Source: Amia ocellicauda
Lineage: Eukaryota > Chordata > Actinopteri > Amiiformes > Amiidae
Assembly: GCF_036373705.1 (NCBI RefSeq)
Contig: NC_089851.1
Location: forward strand, 53,981,440-54,045,439
Reading direction: 5' to 3'
Length of the DNA: 64,000 bases
In this document: in pieces, positions 46,258-56,344 of the stretch
Layout: every line of letters begins with the position of its first letter
Numbering within the stretch: position 1 is the stretch's first letter
Notes under the pieces: model-generated
Seen by the model: the letters and a program-made list of their open reading frames with translations, nothing else
The model's database searches: none
Told to the model about the DNA's origin: nothing
Position numbers and translations under genes: made by a program

Positions 46258-46998
46258 AAAATGCAATTCAATGAGAAAATGTATCTAGTACCTCAGAAAC
46301 AGATGGGCCAAATTAAAGAGGACTTTCCAGTTGAACACGACATCAGAAAAATAGCCACATATAAATTGGATGGTGAAATGAAAGATATTCTGCAAAGCTC
46401 TCAATTGGGTGAATATGACAAAGCGCTGCAGAGGTACTTGGCCCTGACGTGGCAGGCAGAATCTGAAAAAGCCACTTTGACTTTGCAGATGCCTGACACC
46501 GATACCCCGGCCGAAAAACCGCACACAGAGCCTGTTTTCGATTATATTTTAGACGCTATCCCACAAAGGCAAAATAAAAATGCCGAAATGGTGTCCAACA
46601 ATTCTATAGCTAGCTGGAATGAGAATGGGGAATTTGTGTACAAGGGGGGCCCTGTTCGTGGGTCTCATGTGATTGATCTGGTTAGGGCTGTCACACAGCC
46701 GCACACGCTGGCCACAGGAAGAGCCCCCAAAGGCTGGGGCAGTTTTATGATGGCGATGGCGGAGATTAACATCCCCGGTTCGGTACTGTCTAACAGAATA
46801 AACAGGGAGGTGTTGGAGAAACTGAAAACAACACCTACTAGAAACAGTTCTATGTCTATACAGAGAAATCCTATTTCTCCTGAACCAGACTTTGATATTT
46901 CGATGGAGGGGGCGGCTGCCCCACCCGAAACACCACAAAGAGACCAGCCAGCTAAAAAGCATCGGCTGTTTGGGAAATTACCATGGCTGTCTCTGTAA
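46255..46998 (+). CDS. Conserved Polinton protein of unknown function, 247 aa
   Basis: Looks whole. It starts four bases inside the end of the preceding small protein, an overlap typical of compact element genes. Regions: a conserved N-terminal part with helical character (MYLVPQKQMGQI, SSQLGEYDKALQRYLAL), a middle with FDYILDAIPQRQNKNAEM and SWNENGEFVYKGGPVRGSHV, and a Pro/Ser-rich C-terminus ending KKHRLFGKLPWLSL. Homologues accompany capsid genes in fish Polintons, so a virion or assembly role is likely but unproven. Confidence 0.7.
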   Translation: MKMQFNEKMYLVPQKQMGQIKEDFPVEHDIRKIATYKLDGEMKDILQSSQLGEYDKALQRYLALTWQAESEKATLTLQMPDTDTPAEKPHTEPVFDYILDAIPQRQNKNAEMVSNNSIASWNENGEFVYKGGPVRGSHVIDLVRAVTQPHTLATGRAPKGWGSFMMAMAEINIPGSVLSNRINREVLEKLKTTPTRNSSMSIQRNPISPEPDFDISMEGAAAPPETPQRDQPAKKHRLFGKLPWLSL

Positions 46999-47129
46999 AG
47001 CGGGTCCTCATGGTTTTATTTTTTGTATTATTATTTTGGTTGTTGTTTGTTTATATATAGGCTATAGAAATACATACATTGATGTTATCTGTAAAATGTT
47101 AAATCCTTGTGTGATTCTGATAATAAAAA

Positions 47130-47163
<34 letters not shown>

Positions 47164-47654
47164 GTGTTTGTATGTCAAAGAACATTATCAGTGGTGTTTC
47201 ACTGTTTTAGTTTATTTGGTTTTTGTGTGTGCTGAATAAAAAATGTAACGCGTGATAAACTATGGTGTTTGTATGTATGGATTTATTAACTACATATAAA
47301 CATAATTCATGTGTATATAATATTTTATTATCAGGTTAGCAGGCGTTACATATATGAGAATGCCACGTCATTAAGCTTAAACGCACACACACAAACATAC
47401 ACACAAGCATTATTCTATCATTCTATAGTGTCTATAGTGTTATTCATACACTGTTCTAACATTGTTTATTTCTGTTCATGACTGATTTAGCAATTATGAC
47501 AGATCCTAAAATCATGCATTCGGTTACACATCTGACAATTCTCATTTACATGAAGCTTAAACAGATACATAGGTCTCGTTCTCCTGTTATAAATTTTCAC
47601 AAACTGCATTACTAATTAAATCTTCAGAATACAAATCCAATATCTGATTTTAAG
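46999..47654. other. Convergent intergenic region of the Polinton
   Basis: AT-rich gap between the plus-strand and minus-strand gene blocks. It contains an (ATT)n tract (47,137-47,163), an AATAAA at 47,235 suited to the plus block, and a TTTATTA (reverse of TAATAAA) near 47,323 suited to the minus block. Confidence 0.6.
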
Positions 47655-48032
47655 CTAGCTCCTTACAACGCTGTTGTAAAAAATACACACAGTGGTTTCC
47701 ACATGTTGTGGATAAAGCATCCTGCAACTGTCTGGAGTTAACACTGTTAACACTGAGTTTGTGTTTAAAAAACACATGATTGATTTAGGGAAAAAAGGAG
47801 CATTGGGGGGGAATCCGTAAGAATCAAAGAATTCGGCCTTCCCATCTCCTCCTAGATAGATAGCAAGCCAGTGCTCCCCGGGTCGGTCATGCGGATGTGT
47901 GTTGATGACGAAACAGGCCGGCCTGTGGACTCCTGACCGTTTGGGGAGCTTGTCAGATGGAAACACACCCAGAAAATAGTCTGTTGTGTAACTGTCCTTA
48001 GTCATGATGGCCCCAATCTGTTGCGTATTCAT
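47655..48032 (-). CDS. Adenain-like cysteine protease (PRO)
   Basis: 125 codons from an internal Met (MNTQQIGAIM) to the stop; the open frame continues upstream to 48,140, but that extension is not typical of the family. It is a Ulp1/adenovirus-protease fold enzyme that matures capsid proteins. Catalytic residues are visible: His in GEHWLAIYL, Asp in EFFDSYGFPP, Gln in LYPQHVE and Cys in TTVCIFYNSV. Looks whole in length and motifs. It is last in the minus-strand block, downstream of the major capsid gene. Confidence 0.88.
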   Translation of the reverse strand: MNTQQIGAIMTKDSYTTDYFLGVFPSDKLPKRSGVHRPACFVINTHPHDRPGEHWLAIYLGGDGKAEFFDSYGFPPNAPFFPKSIMCFLNTNSVLTVLTPDSCRMLYPQHVETTVCIFYNSVVRS

Positions 48033-48093
48033 GACCAGAGTATTGAAAGCCACAAGGCAATCGTTTTTCAACTGTAGTCGTAAAGGACTTATC

Positions 48094-49336
48094 TTAATAA
48101 TGATTAATGTTAATTTCAACAATGTTGTCAAAAACAGCATACACTATCATGTTCACGGTGGTTGGTAATGGCTGGGCAAAACTAATTTCTGCTCTCAGGT
48201 TCCCTGTTTTTATGAGCGAATAGTGCCCAGTGCACTCTTGATCCGGGCTGAGGTTAAATGCAAACAGTGTGTAACCTCTGGCAAACTCCTTACAGTCCAC
48301 TACCAGAGGCTTGTCTTTGAGGTGCTTTCCGGCTGTTTCCACCAGGTTAAAGTTATCATTTGCGAAATCCGGTTGTAGCGGTTTAGTAGGGATCTGCTCC
48401 CCATCTACTTACAGGGCCAGGAAATTAATATCACAATGTTTAAAGTAGAAGGGGTTTATCCACAAAACCAATTGCTATTATTTTAGCCAATTGTCCCAGA
48501 AACACATTTTCCTGGTTGCAGACCCTGCTTCCTCTGGCCAGACTGAACACTTTCATATGAACCCGATCTACAGGGTATTTTGCATTAGCCACCTGCAGCA
48601 CATCGGCATGACCCAGCCTGACAGCGGGGGCCACCCGGACCCTCTTCACAAACACAGCTGCTGAGAGAACCGACAGTTTGAAATCCTCAGCGTTGCTCAT
48701 GAGACAGAACGCTTCTCTGTTACGGGTGAGTTGAATTTTTATATCAACGCCGTTCAGCACTAATTTGTCTTGAAAAAACATGTCTGCATGAATACAACCC
48801 AACAATTCTAGTTTTCGGCTTCCTGCTGTATAGGCCGCTCTATTTCTGAACCCCAGGTTTGTCCCGTTCAGTGCGGTTACTTCATGCTGGCCGGCTGTGT
48901 CCTTGACAAAAAGGCCTGCTGAGTACTATGTGTTCAAAGTGCTTTCACTGTAGTTGAGAATGGATTCTATTATAGCCCTGTATGGATAACAGTTGTTGCT
49001 CTGGCTAATAAGTCTGTCACCGATTGTGATGTCGACCTGGCTGAAAAGGGAGGCCACGGGGTAATTTACCAGGCCCACCCGATCATCCTGGGCCAGATCA
49101 GTGCCATCATGCTTAGTAATTTTACAAGTCAGGTAGATGATCGTGTTGTTCAGATCTAGATAGTCCTCTCCGTTTCCAGTGATGTAGAATTCCAGTGGGG
49201 CATTGTCAGAGAGCGCTGTGAGGGGGGGCACCTACACATAGAAACTCTTCTCAATGCTGGTCTGTGTGGGCACCAGCTGAAAAAGGTCCAGTTCAGATTT
49301 GGTGCACTCCTCAGAACTGCAGTGAACGAAAGCCAT
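48094..49336 (-). pseudogene. Major capsid protein (double jelly-roll), fossil
   Basis: Parts in order on the minus strand: an N-terminal segment with EFYITGNGEDYLDLNN and the first jelly-roll (VASLFSQVDITIGDRLI, NNCYPYRAIIESILNY); a middle with GCIHADMFFQDKLVLNGVDI, a DAS-like region and AKYPVDRVHMKVFSL; and a C-terminus with GYTLFAFNLSPDQECTGHYS and VNMIVYAVFDNIVEI. These are hallmarks of the Polinton capsid family often labelled F54H12.2-like. Full span present, broken in a few places. Confidence 0.88.
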
Positions 49337-49338
49337 GT

Positions 49339-49751
49339 TTAAAATATATCCCCGCGATGTTGTTGCCTGGAGCTCCTCTTCTTACCAGCCCCGTTTCTCT
49401 TATGATTGTGTTTCTTCTGTATAGTCCTTTTAACAGGGGCCGGCGGTCCTGTGAGCCCCAGTGGTGTCGTTCTTTTCCTTTTAATGCCTCTCCTGACCTT
49501 TCGGAGCATGAATTCTACTGGCCACCGCACTTGTAACCTGCCCGACCACATCTTTAGCTATGTTTCTGGCAGCCAATTTGACGTGTGGTTTGACAATTTC
49601 TAATCCGCGTCTCAGAAAAGGCATAGCTACCAGCTACCCCCGCACCGTATTGTACTGGCATCCCGGCGAAACCGGGGAGGCCGTTACCCGCCTGATACTT
49701 GTAGTAGTTCCTATACATGTGCGGGTCTCCATAGTTTTTAACAATCACCAT
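49339..49751 (-). pseudogene. pVI-like basic virion protein, fossil
   Basis: The N-terminal part is Gly/Tyr-rich (YYKYQAGNGLPGFAGMPVQY) and the C-terminal part is very basic (RRGIKRKRTTPLGL, KKHNHKRNGAGKKRSSRQQH). This architecture is shared with the Polinton protein placed between major and minor capsid genes and compared with adenovirus pVI/pX. About one or two breaks. Confidence 0.6.
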
Positions 49752-49754
49752 GAT

Positions 49755-50500
49755 TTAAAAGTGGTTGTATCTAACAGGTTGGAAATGCAACTTCACTATC
49801 ACCTTGCCGTATGCGAATGTCACATGTCCGTTCTGGTCAGTCTTTATTTCAGTGCTGATGGTGTCGAATTCATCCATGCTCAGGGGGACATAGTGGGGCT
49901 TATCATATAACAGCGTAACAAACTTGCCTTCTTCCCCTTTTTTAGGTATACAGCGCAGAAGCGGGGCATACATGTCACCCACTAGTTGGTGTTCAATTAT
50001 ATCGGTATAAACATACATGTGGTTAAAACCCGCTGTAATATCCGCAGGCTGGGGCGATTCCCCCCCCCCCCCCCTTCTCGGGAATGAACCCCAAGACATG
50101 TGCTAGCTGGCCCGTGGTAAAAAACAATAAAGTCGAATCCCTGAAAAGCCTCACGCTTCTAATATAGTTGTATTGAAAGTATACCTTGGGCAATGTGGGG
50201 ACGGCCTTGACAGCATTATTCATGGCTGTTAACAATACATCAATGTTTTTATAGTAGCCTTGTGATATTTCATAATACCAGTTTGTATCGGTTGTCTCAG
50301 AATGCAATTCAAAGCTCTGTTTCCTGTCAAACGTATTGATGGTCATGGGGTAGTGCATCTCCACCATCCCTACCTCCCATTTACCTGGTAGATCGATGGA
50401 TTTGGCTAGATGGTCAGTGAAGTTGGAGCTCTTGTTGTTAGGAAATAGTGTCTCCGAGGCATTACTGGTAAAAGTCAGGTAAAATCCATTTTCACTTATT
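49755..50500 (-). pseudogene. Minor capsid (penton-like) protein, fossil
   Basis: Single jelly-roll penton protein of Polintons. Recognisable parts include SSNFTDHLAKSIDLPGKWEV near the N-terminus, MVEMHYPMTINTF, TGQLAHVLGFIPE in the middle, then HMYVYTDIIEHQLVGDMYAP and FAYGKVIVKLHFQPVR at the end. It lies between the pVI-like gene and the integrase, the usual family order. Most of the protein is represented; about one or two breaks. Confidence 0.8.
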
Positions 50501-50502
50501 TT

Positions 50503-51595
50503 TTATCCTCTCACAACCCCCGGGGCTATGTCTTTCACCTCTGAAGCTTTGATCCAACTATTAAATTTAACTCCCCAACTCAGCCATTTGACTAAAACTT
50601 GTTTACCACGGCCACGGCCTCTGGAGTCTAAAATTTTCTGTATTCGATAGACTCTGTCACCATTTGGGTTTATCTTTTGTAACTCTTCGGTGTAAAACTG
50701 ACCTTTTATGTCGTCACCAGCATAATCTTTTAGTTTGTAAATAGGCCTTAATCCAGGCACACATTTTTTAACTATGAATATTTCATCTGTGAATGTTTGC
50801 TCATACCCCTTTTCAAATTTCCCTTTTATTCTCGACACCCTCACATGATCACCTTCTTTAAACTTAAATTTTGAAGGTTTGCTTTTTACAAATGACCCAT
50901 ACACAGTCCTCCACACCCTCAGGGCATTGTCATGGGTGACATCTACTGGTCGTTCCTTGACAGTTCTATGGAATGTGTGATTGTAACTGTGAAACAGCTC
51001 TAAAGTACTTCCACATTTTCGATTTTATAGTCCTATTGAATCTCTCTACCACACTGGCTTTCACTTTACTATTTGTCACAAAATGTACAATTTGGTATTG
51101 CTTGAGAAGACTTTGAAAACCATGGTTGAGGAATTCTTTCCCCTGATCTGTCTGCAGTTTCTTTGGAACGCGCCCTTGGGTGAATATTCTTTTAAAGGCG
51201 GCACACACTTGCTGACCCGTTTTGTTTTTTAATGGTACTGCCCAGGCGTATTTGGACAACACATCTATACAGGTTAGAATGTATTTCATACCGTTGTTGA
51301 ACTTTGAGAACTGACCCATTTCCACCAGGTCTGCCTGCCATTGCCAGTCAATGTCTTGTACCAGTGTCAAGTTCCTCTTAAACCTCACCCGCGCTGGTCT
51401 GTGCACTGTGTATGTATATTGATCCGATAACCATTGTGAAACATGTTCTCTTTTTATACGGTCACCCTTTGCTCTGGCACTTCTCAGCAGTGTATCGAGT
51501 CCTCCAAAACGACCGGCTTCTTTAGGCGTATAATAGATCTCTTTTAATCTCTCTTCATGGTTCATTTTCTCGTGATTAATGAATACACCCTTCAA
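50503..51595 (-). pseudogene. Polinton integrase with C-terminal chromodomain
   Basis: Retroviral-type DDE integrase that inserts the element with 6-bp target duplications. The catalytic core shows Asp in WQADLVEMGQF, Asp in KLQTDQGKEF and Glu in SVVERFNRTIKSKMW, in the expected spacing. An SH3-like segment (FKEGDHVRVSRIKGKFEKGY) and a chromodomain (YRIQKILDSRGRG...VLVKWLSWGVKFNSWI) follow. Near full length, about one break. The chromodomain suggests targeting to methylated histones, which fits its landing in repeat-rich DNA; that is an inference. Confidence 0.9.
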
Positions 51596-51621
51596 CTTAG
51601 TAACTTATACCAAATAGTAAC

Positions 51622-51704
51622 ACCCAGGTGGCTGAGTGCTTAAGGCATTGGACTTAAGATCTAATAGATGTATGTCTGTGTGGGTTGGAATTCCACTCTG
51701 GGTA
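51622..51704 (+). tRNA. tRNA-Leu (TAA)-like gene inside the Polinton
   Basis: Eighty-three nt with the layout of a type II tRNA. The acceptor ACCCAGG/TCTGGGT (one G-U) has discriminator A. The D-arm reads TGGCTGAGTGCTTAAGGC. The anticodon stem TTGGA/TCTAA encloses loop CTTAAGA with anticodon TAA. The long variable arm pairs AGA/TCT. The T-stem GTGGG/TCCAC (one G-U) has the unusual loop TTGGAAT, so the B box is off consensus and a pseudogene is possible. It resembles vertebrate tRNA-Leu(TAA) closely over its whole length. There is a T-run (TTTTTT) about 7 nt downstream that could end Pol III transcription. It sits between the integrase start and the right terminal repeat. Confidence 0.88.
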
Positions 51705-51764
51705 AGTACTTTTTTGATCAAAACTTTATTTTGTTCTCTTTTTCTAATTTAATTTATTTTATTT

Positions 51765-51974
51765 TATACCACCCCAAAAACAATCATAAAATATATAACC
51801 TAAAATCATCACATGCACATCACTAAACACAGTTTAAAATACTTTTTTATTAAAACTTTATGTTGTTGTTCTCTTCTTATTTTAATGTATTTTATTTTGG
51901 TAACAACTTATCGTACCAAACCTAATCATAAAACATAACCTAACACAAATAATAATAAGTTTAAACTCTTAAAC

Positions 51975-52021
<47 letters not shown>

Positions 52022-52390
52022 CATCAGGGTGAGATGGCGGCGAACACTTGTCAAGATGACCTGTGCCCTTTCCAAAATGCCTGTCATCCTAACAAGATGG
52101 AGGTCATCCAAACAAGATGGCTGCCATCCTAACAAGATCACGGTCATCCAAACAAGATGGCTGACAGGAGAGGGTCAAAGGGTAAAACCTGTATTCTTAC
52201 AAGATGGCTGACTGGAGAGGATCAAAGGGTACAGGGTAAGGAGGAGCTTCCTGGCCCATTGGGCTTCTGGGTAAGGAGGGGCTTCATGGCCCGTGAGGCT
52301 TCTGGGTAAGGCGGGTTTCCCAGCCGATGGGGCTTCTGGGTAGGGGCGGGGCCACCTGTCACTTTGACATAAAGTACCATCATTACTACT
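51765..52390 (-). repeat. Polinton right terminal inverted repeat
   Basis: Reverse-complement partner of 40,207-40,808. It has the same internal modules: AT-rich part, a (CA)n tract much longer than on the left (51,979-52,015), ~20-bp AACAAGATGG units (about 52,080-52,210), and ~35-bp GGGCTTCTGGGTAAGG units (about 52,240-52,345). It ends CCATCATTACTACT. Confidence 0.9.
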
Positions 52391-52929
52391 CTGATGTTAG
52401 TACTTGAAATGTGTATTACCAAGCATTGATAAGTCACACAGTGTGGCAACAATCTTGGATTATGCCTCGATTTCTCATAAACCCTTATACTGGCTGATGT
52501 GTGCTTTGGTATACAGTATCTTTGGACTGTGTTCTACACATATCCTAAAAGACAATTCCTACATGAAGAAACATAGCAGTAATGAACAAAATATTTTGAC
52601 TTACTGTACATTTTGTTCAATTTTAAGCCTGCAATAACACACTGTCACCACTGGTAGCAGCATATACCACAAACAGCACTGAGATAAAAAAAAATGAAGC
52701 GGCCATCTTGGGCATGTACATCGTAACAACAAAACACTATCAGTCACTTGCAACAGTATTAGAGTGGAAACTATTATTTTAAACACACAGACACTTCTGT
52801 CTGCAAATACAAATAGTGTAAATTGAGATGTGTTTAAATTAGGGATCCATGCATCAGTTCCTGGTTAAATAGTTAACGATGCAACACGGGGGCGATTTTG
52901 TGCTCTTCTCTCTCAGTGAAATCGTAACT
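52391..52929. other. DNA to the right of the Polinton
   Basis: Begins with the right copy of the target duplication (CTGATG). No gene is recognised; short ORFs look incidental. Confidence 0.5.
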
Positions 52930-53115
52930 TATGGTGACATGTTGTATACTGAACTGTGCAGAATCGCTGGCTCTATTCAATATAATTGAAAGGGCGAACA
53001 TAAGACGTTTACTGTGCGAGCTACAATCGAATAAACGGACCTGCTCATTGAGGCGCTTGATATTAGTAATTGGACATATTTCCCGCTTTATGAAAAACAT
53101 TGCTTTTACAAGCTG
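52930..53115 (+). repeat. Dispersed repeat family, interrupted copy, left part
   Basis: Matches the left half of the copy at 38,690 in ordered landmarks (AATCGCTGG, GAACATAAGAC, TTGCTTTTACAAGCT). Its continuation is at 55,947-56,344 beyond an inserted element. Confidence 0.55.
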
Positions 53116-53716
53116 GAATTGTACACTGTAAAAAATGTTACATGCAATCTACTTTAAAAAATTATGGTAACATTATTACACATATTTTTTAAGGTTTAGT
53201 TTTTTTGCGAAATCTACCCGAATAAATTAAGTAAAATTTCCTAAATTATTTAGTCTATGGCACACAATGAATTTAATTTAATCTTTTTTATTGTATGTTT
53301 TCTCACAAATTAATCAAGTAAAATTTACTCATTTGTATTAATTAAAATGACTTAATTATAAAATGTACTGCCTTTTTCAAGTTAAGATAATAATGAATAC
53401 AAAATGCAGTTTTTGTTGACAAACATGCTTTTATTGTCTTTTTGGACTGTAACCATAAATAACAAATATATATAAAATGTAAGCAGCAGTTTTAAGACAT
53501 GAAAAAAAAAAGTTTACATTTCCCATGTCATTGAGAAACATCATTTTGTTACACAAAAACATGTGCATACAAATAACAACTTGTAGCAAAATGTATAAAA
53601 CCATTTATACTAGCTAAAAGATTGTATGAACAACAATCATGTAGAACAGTATCAAACGCTCAATCAGTGCAGTTTTTTTTCCACCAGAACTTGATAATAA
53701 TGCTTTGTCTCTCAAT

Positions 53717-54000
53717 CTAAGACATGAGTTTGTTTTTAAGTGTTAGTAATTTGGGGGAAAACTTGCACACATCCAGTTCTAAGAAGAGCTTCTGAAAGGC
53801 CTCAAATGTGTGCCTCAGTTCTTTCGAGTAGGTGAGGTTTAGTGCATACGTCAGTCCAAGAAAAACAGCACAGGCTCTAGACAGATTTTCCAAGCCAGCC
53901 ATGACTTGCACCCCCTCCAAGATGATGCTGACGTCCTCCTGATCATCCCTCTTGCAGATGGCAATTTTCATTATTTGCGGCAGGAGATCTTGCTGTACAT
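53717..54000 (-). pseudogene. Last exon of a SAMD3-like transposon-borne gene
   Basis: On the minus strand, after a possible acceptor (ACAG near 53,998-54,012), the reading gives QQDLLPQIMKIAICKR, then VSIILEGVQVMAGLENLSRA, CAVFLGLTYALNLTYSKELR and TFEAFQKLFLELDVCKF, ending LLTLKNKLMS and a stop. This is the characteristic C-terminus ('ACALLLGLIYALNL...LKNKLL') of a large teleost family annotated as sterile-alpha-motif-domain-containing protein 3-like or uncharacterised, spread by a DNA transposon. Upstream exons were not found in this element, so it is most likely a truncated copy. Confidence 0.7.
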
Positions 54001-54454
54001 CTGTATTGTCTCACTGTAAAACAACCATTAAATAAGTATTTTTATCTTGTCTGTCTCTCTATCATTATATATCTGTCCATAATTATAAAGTTTATTTGTG
54101 TACGGTTGTAAACAAACATTTTGAAACATTTTTCTTATAACAGCTTAAAATTCTAAATTTCTTTGTAAACACTAAAACAAAAAAATATGTTTCAGTGGAC
54201 GGCACACACTGTCAAAATAACAAGCTCAAATATAGTTTCACCAATGACAGAGGGTGTATTCAGGGTAAAGAAAAAAAATACATTTGGTGACACCAGTGTA
54301 GGGGGGAAAACTGCAAATTAACCATGTTTACATGAGGAATATAGTGCATTCAGAATGTAAAACAGCCCCCACATTAATTCTAATTTTCAGTTTACTTATT
54401 CTGATTGTTGGGGTAAAGTTGTTTTCCCAATTATAAAGAATACCTTATCAATTA

Positions 54455-54665
54455 TTTCTTCCTGTGTCTCGGAACTGCCCTGGGACATATGCAAAGAAAA
54501 TTTCATTCAGGTTCGGGACTGCCCCGAACCACCTATGAAATATTGCTTGTAGATGTATAAAAGGCTGTGTGAAACTTTCAATAAACGAAGATAAACAAAC
54601 TGACATTGTGTCAGTGACTTTATTTCCCGGGCCTGTCTCCTGCTGAGAGTCTAAACTGTTACTGG
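54455..54665 (+). mobile_element. Possible solo LTR of an endogenous retrovirus-like element
   Basis: LTR-like order of parts: TG start, a TATA-type box (GTATAAAAGG near 54,556), a polyadenylation signal AATAAA about 30 bp on, and a GT/T-rich stretch. No coding region accompanies it and no target duplication was verified, so the call is tentative. Treated as a fossil. Confidence 0.3.
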
Positions 54666-54689
54666 AAGCGCTCACTGGGGTGCCTGATT

Positions 54690-54905
54690 CACTGGGATCC
54701 GAAGGGTTGCTTCAACTGAAGCTTTGCACCTTAACACTGATGTTGATCCCAATCTGTAAATGTAACTGGTCCTACTTGCACCGCTCCAAGCAGAATTCGA
54801 ACCAGCTTCACCGGCATTGGAGGTGGGTGCACTAACAAGGACGCTAAAGATCATAGCCTCTAGCATCAGTCACTGGGGCACCTCTTGAGGCCAAGTGGAG
54901 TGAGG
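54690..54905 (-). mobile_element. tRNA-derived SINE
   Basis: On the minus strand: GGCTATGATCTTTAGCGTCC then TTGTTAGTGCACCCACCTCC, and a B box CTGGTTCGAATTCTGC, followed by a non-tRNA body. This is a Pol III promoter head of a fish tRNA-SINE with a near-consensus B box (GGTTCGAATTC). Confidence 0.7.
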
Positions 54906-55021
54906 TTTACTCACACAGCTCTTACTAGCTGCTCTCTGTTACATATAAATGAAATTACACTCTGCCTTACATCACGCCTTTTGGGTTTGAGGACTGAAAG
55001 ATATAACCTACTTTTTTTTTT

Positions 55022-55210
55022 TTGGTTACACTATTTCGATGGTCCACTTTAGACATTCTACTAACTGTAAGTAACTACTCTCATTAGAGTATTAGTAGAC
55101 TGCAAGTAAACTGTTAGGTTAGGGTTAATAGATTACGTTAACAAGTAGTTGCAAAGTTACTTATACTCAGTAGAATTTCTAAAGTGGACCACCAAAATAA
55201 AGTGTTACCT
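55022..55210. mobile_element. Small palindromic MITE
   Basis: Ends are inverted: GGTTACACTATTTCGATGGT followed by CCACTTTAGACATTCTACT, against the reverse complement of AGTAGAATTTCTAAAGTGG followed by ACCACCAAAATAAAGTGTTACC. The length is about 189 bp with no coding capacity. A family of this form is very common in fish. Confidence 0.78.
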
Positions 55211-55526
55211 TTCTTAATATAGTGGCTGACAAAAGTCTTATTTGTGTTAAATATTTTCACAGTAGTTTTAGACAATTTAATTGTAAAAAAGTATTGTTCA
55301 GGTTCATCCCCTTGGAATTATAAGGTTCTATCTGACATTTTTGACAAAATTGAGTTATTCACATATTCTTATTCTGTGACAACTTATTTACATTATGTGA
55401 CTTTTTTTTAAGTTGTGTACATTTTTGGACTTTTTATTTAGAAAACAAAAAGGTTCTGTCTACAAAGTTGAACTCAAACTTCGTACTATAAGGTTCTATT
55501 TGCGAGCCAATCAGCACTTATCTAAT

Positions 55527-55564
<38 letters not shown>
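55527..55564. repeat. (TATC)n microsatellite
   Basis: About nine uninterrupted TATC units followed by a short TC tract. Confidence 0.9.
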
Positions 55565-55565
<1 letters not shown>

Positions 55566-55946
55566 CTCTCTCTTTTGGCTATTCTTTCTCAAGCCAACAT
55601 CAAACAAACCTTTCAATCCATACTGATCTCTAGAGAGAAAGACATTTTACCTGTCACACTTTTTGTGGAATATTGGATTTTGTTAATTTAAGACACCTGT
55701 TTCAACTCATCAGCTCGTCAGAATAGGCATCGACATGAGACAACTAAAATTGAACTAATTCTCTTAAGCCTTAAAATTGCAGAAATGTCCTTAAATAAAA
55801 GAGGAAAATGTATCTCTTGGTTCTATTAGTGAAATCTTCTCAATATTTTGTATCAAACACTAAACCACAATTTCATTAATAAAATGTACACATTATTTTT
55901 AATTATTACGTAAAAACAATTAGACCCATGATAAATTTTTTACAGT

Positions 55947-56344
55947 GTATAAAACATTGCATTTACAAGCCATAATTATATATAACGTGCACATCGGTAA
56001 TCAATGTGACAACCAAATGAAACAGAAATTAAGCTACTAAATGAGGTTCGGATGATTACTGCGAATTGAAAAGCTGCAGCAGTTCTATGCTATACAAGTA
56101 CACAAATGAGACTTGTAGAATTAAGTGTTTACTCATTTATTATGATACCAGAGCTATTTATATTATTAAACTAATTTAATTAAAAATGATATATTGAAAT
56201 CAAATCAGGGTAGTTGACTTTTTGAGATTAATACTGGCTTGTACTTCAACATATTTGACCACAAGAGGGGGAACTTCAACATGAAAACTCTTCCGATTTT
56301 GTCAAAATTTGCTTTCATCTGATTTATATTATTAGGGGTAAAAA
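55947..56344 (+). repeat. Dispersed repeat family, interrupted copy, right part
   Basis: Continues the match to 38,865-39,265 (ATATATAACG, TATGATACCAGAG, GACCACAAGAGGGGGAACTT, TTCATCTGATT). It ends where array 2 begins. Confidence 0.65.

Larger units (their letters stand above)
40207..52390. mobile_element. Polinton (Maverick), fossil, 12.2 kb with both ends
   Basis: Both ends are present: long inverted terminal repeats beginning AGTAGTAATGATGG, flanked by CTTATG on the left and CTGATG on the right, a 6-bp target duplication with one difference, as expected for Polintons. The plus strand holds protein-primed DNA polymerase B, an ATPase remnant, a small basic protein and a 247-aa conserved protein. 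The minus strand holds protease, major capsid, pVI-like, minor capsid and integrase. This is the full structural and replicative set of the family, although the element is shorter than the usual 15-20 kb. It is broken in roughly a dozen places. The two terminal repeats have drifted apart moderately, so it is neither very recent nor very ancient. Confidence 0.95.
53124..55947. mobile_element. DNA element with CACTGTAAAAAAT termini, 2.8 kb
   Basis: Left end TACACTGTAAAAAATG and right end AATTTTTTACAGTGTA are inverted repeats of a kind seen on abundant fish DNA transposons. The element splits the dispersed repeat, and both flanks carry AAAACATTGC(T/A)TTTACAAGC, an unusually long direct repeat. 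It encloses a minus-strand SAMD3-like exon, an LTR-like stretch, a SINE and a MITE, so it has itself been invaded repeatedly. No transposase is recognised. Confidence 0.6.

Noticed and set aside
45852-46962. Minus-strand ORFs of 71, 79 and 137 codons
   Set aside because: Antisense to the plus-strand Polinton proteins and without family features.
49264-49910. Plus-strand ORFs in the capsid region
   Set aside because: Antisense shadows of the minus-strand capsid block.
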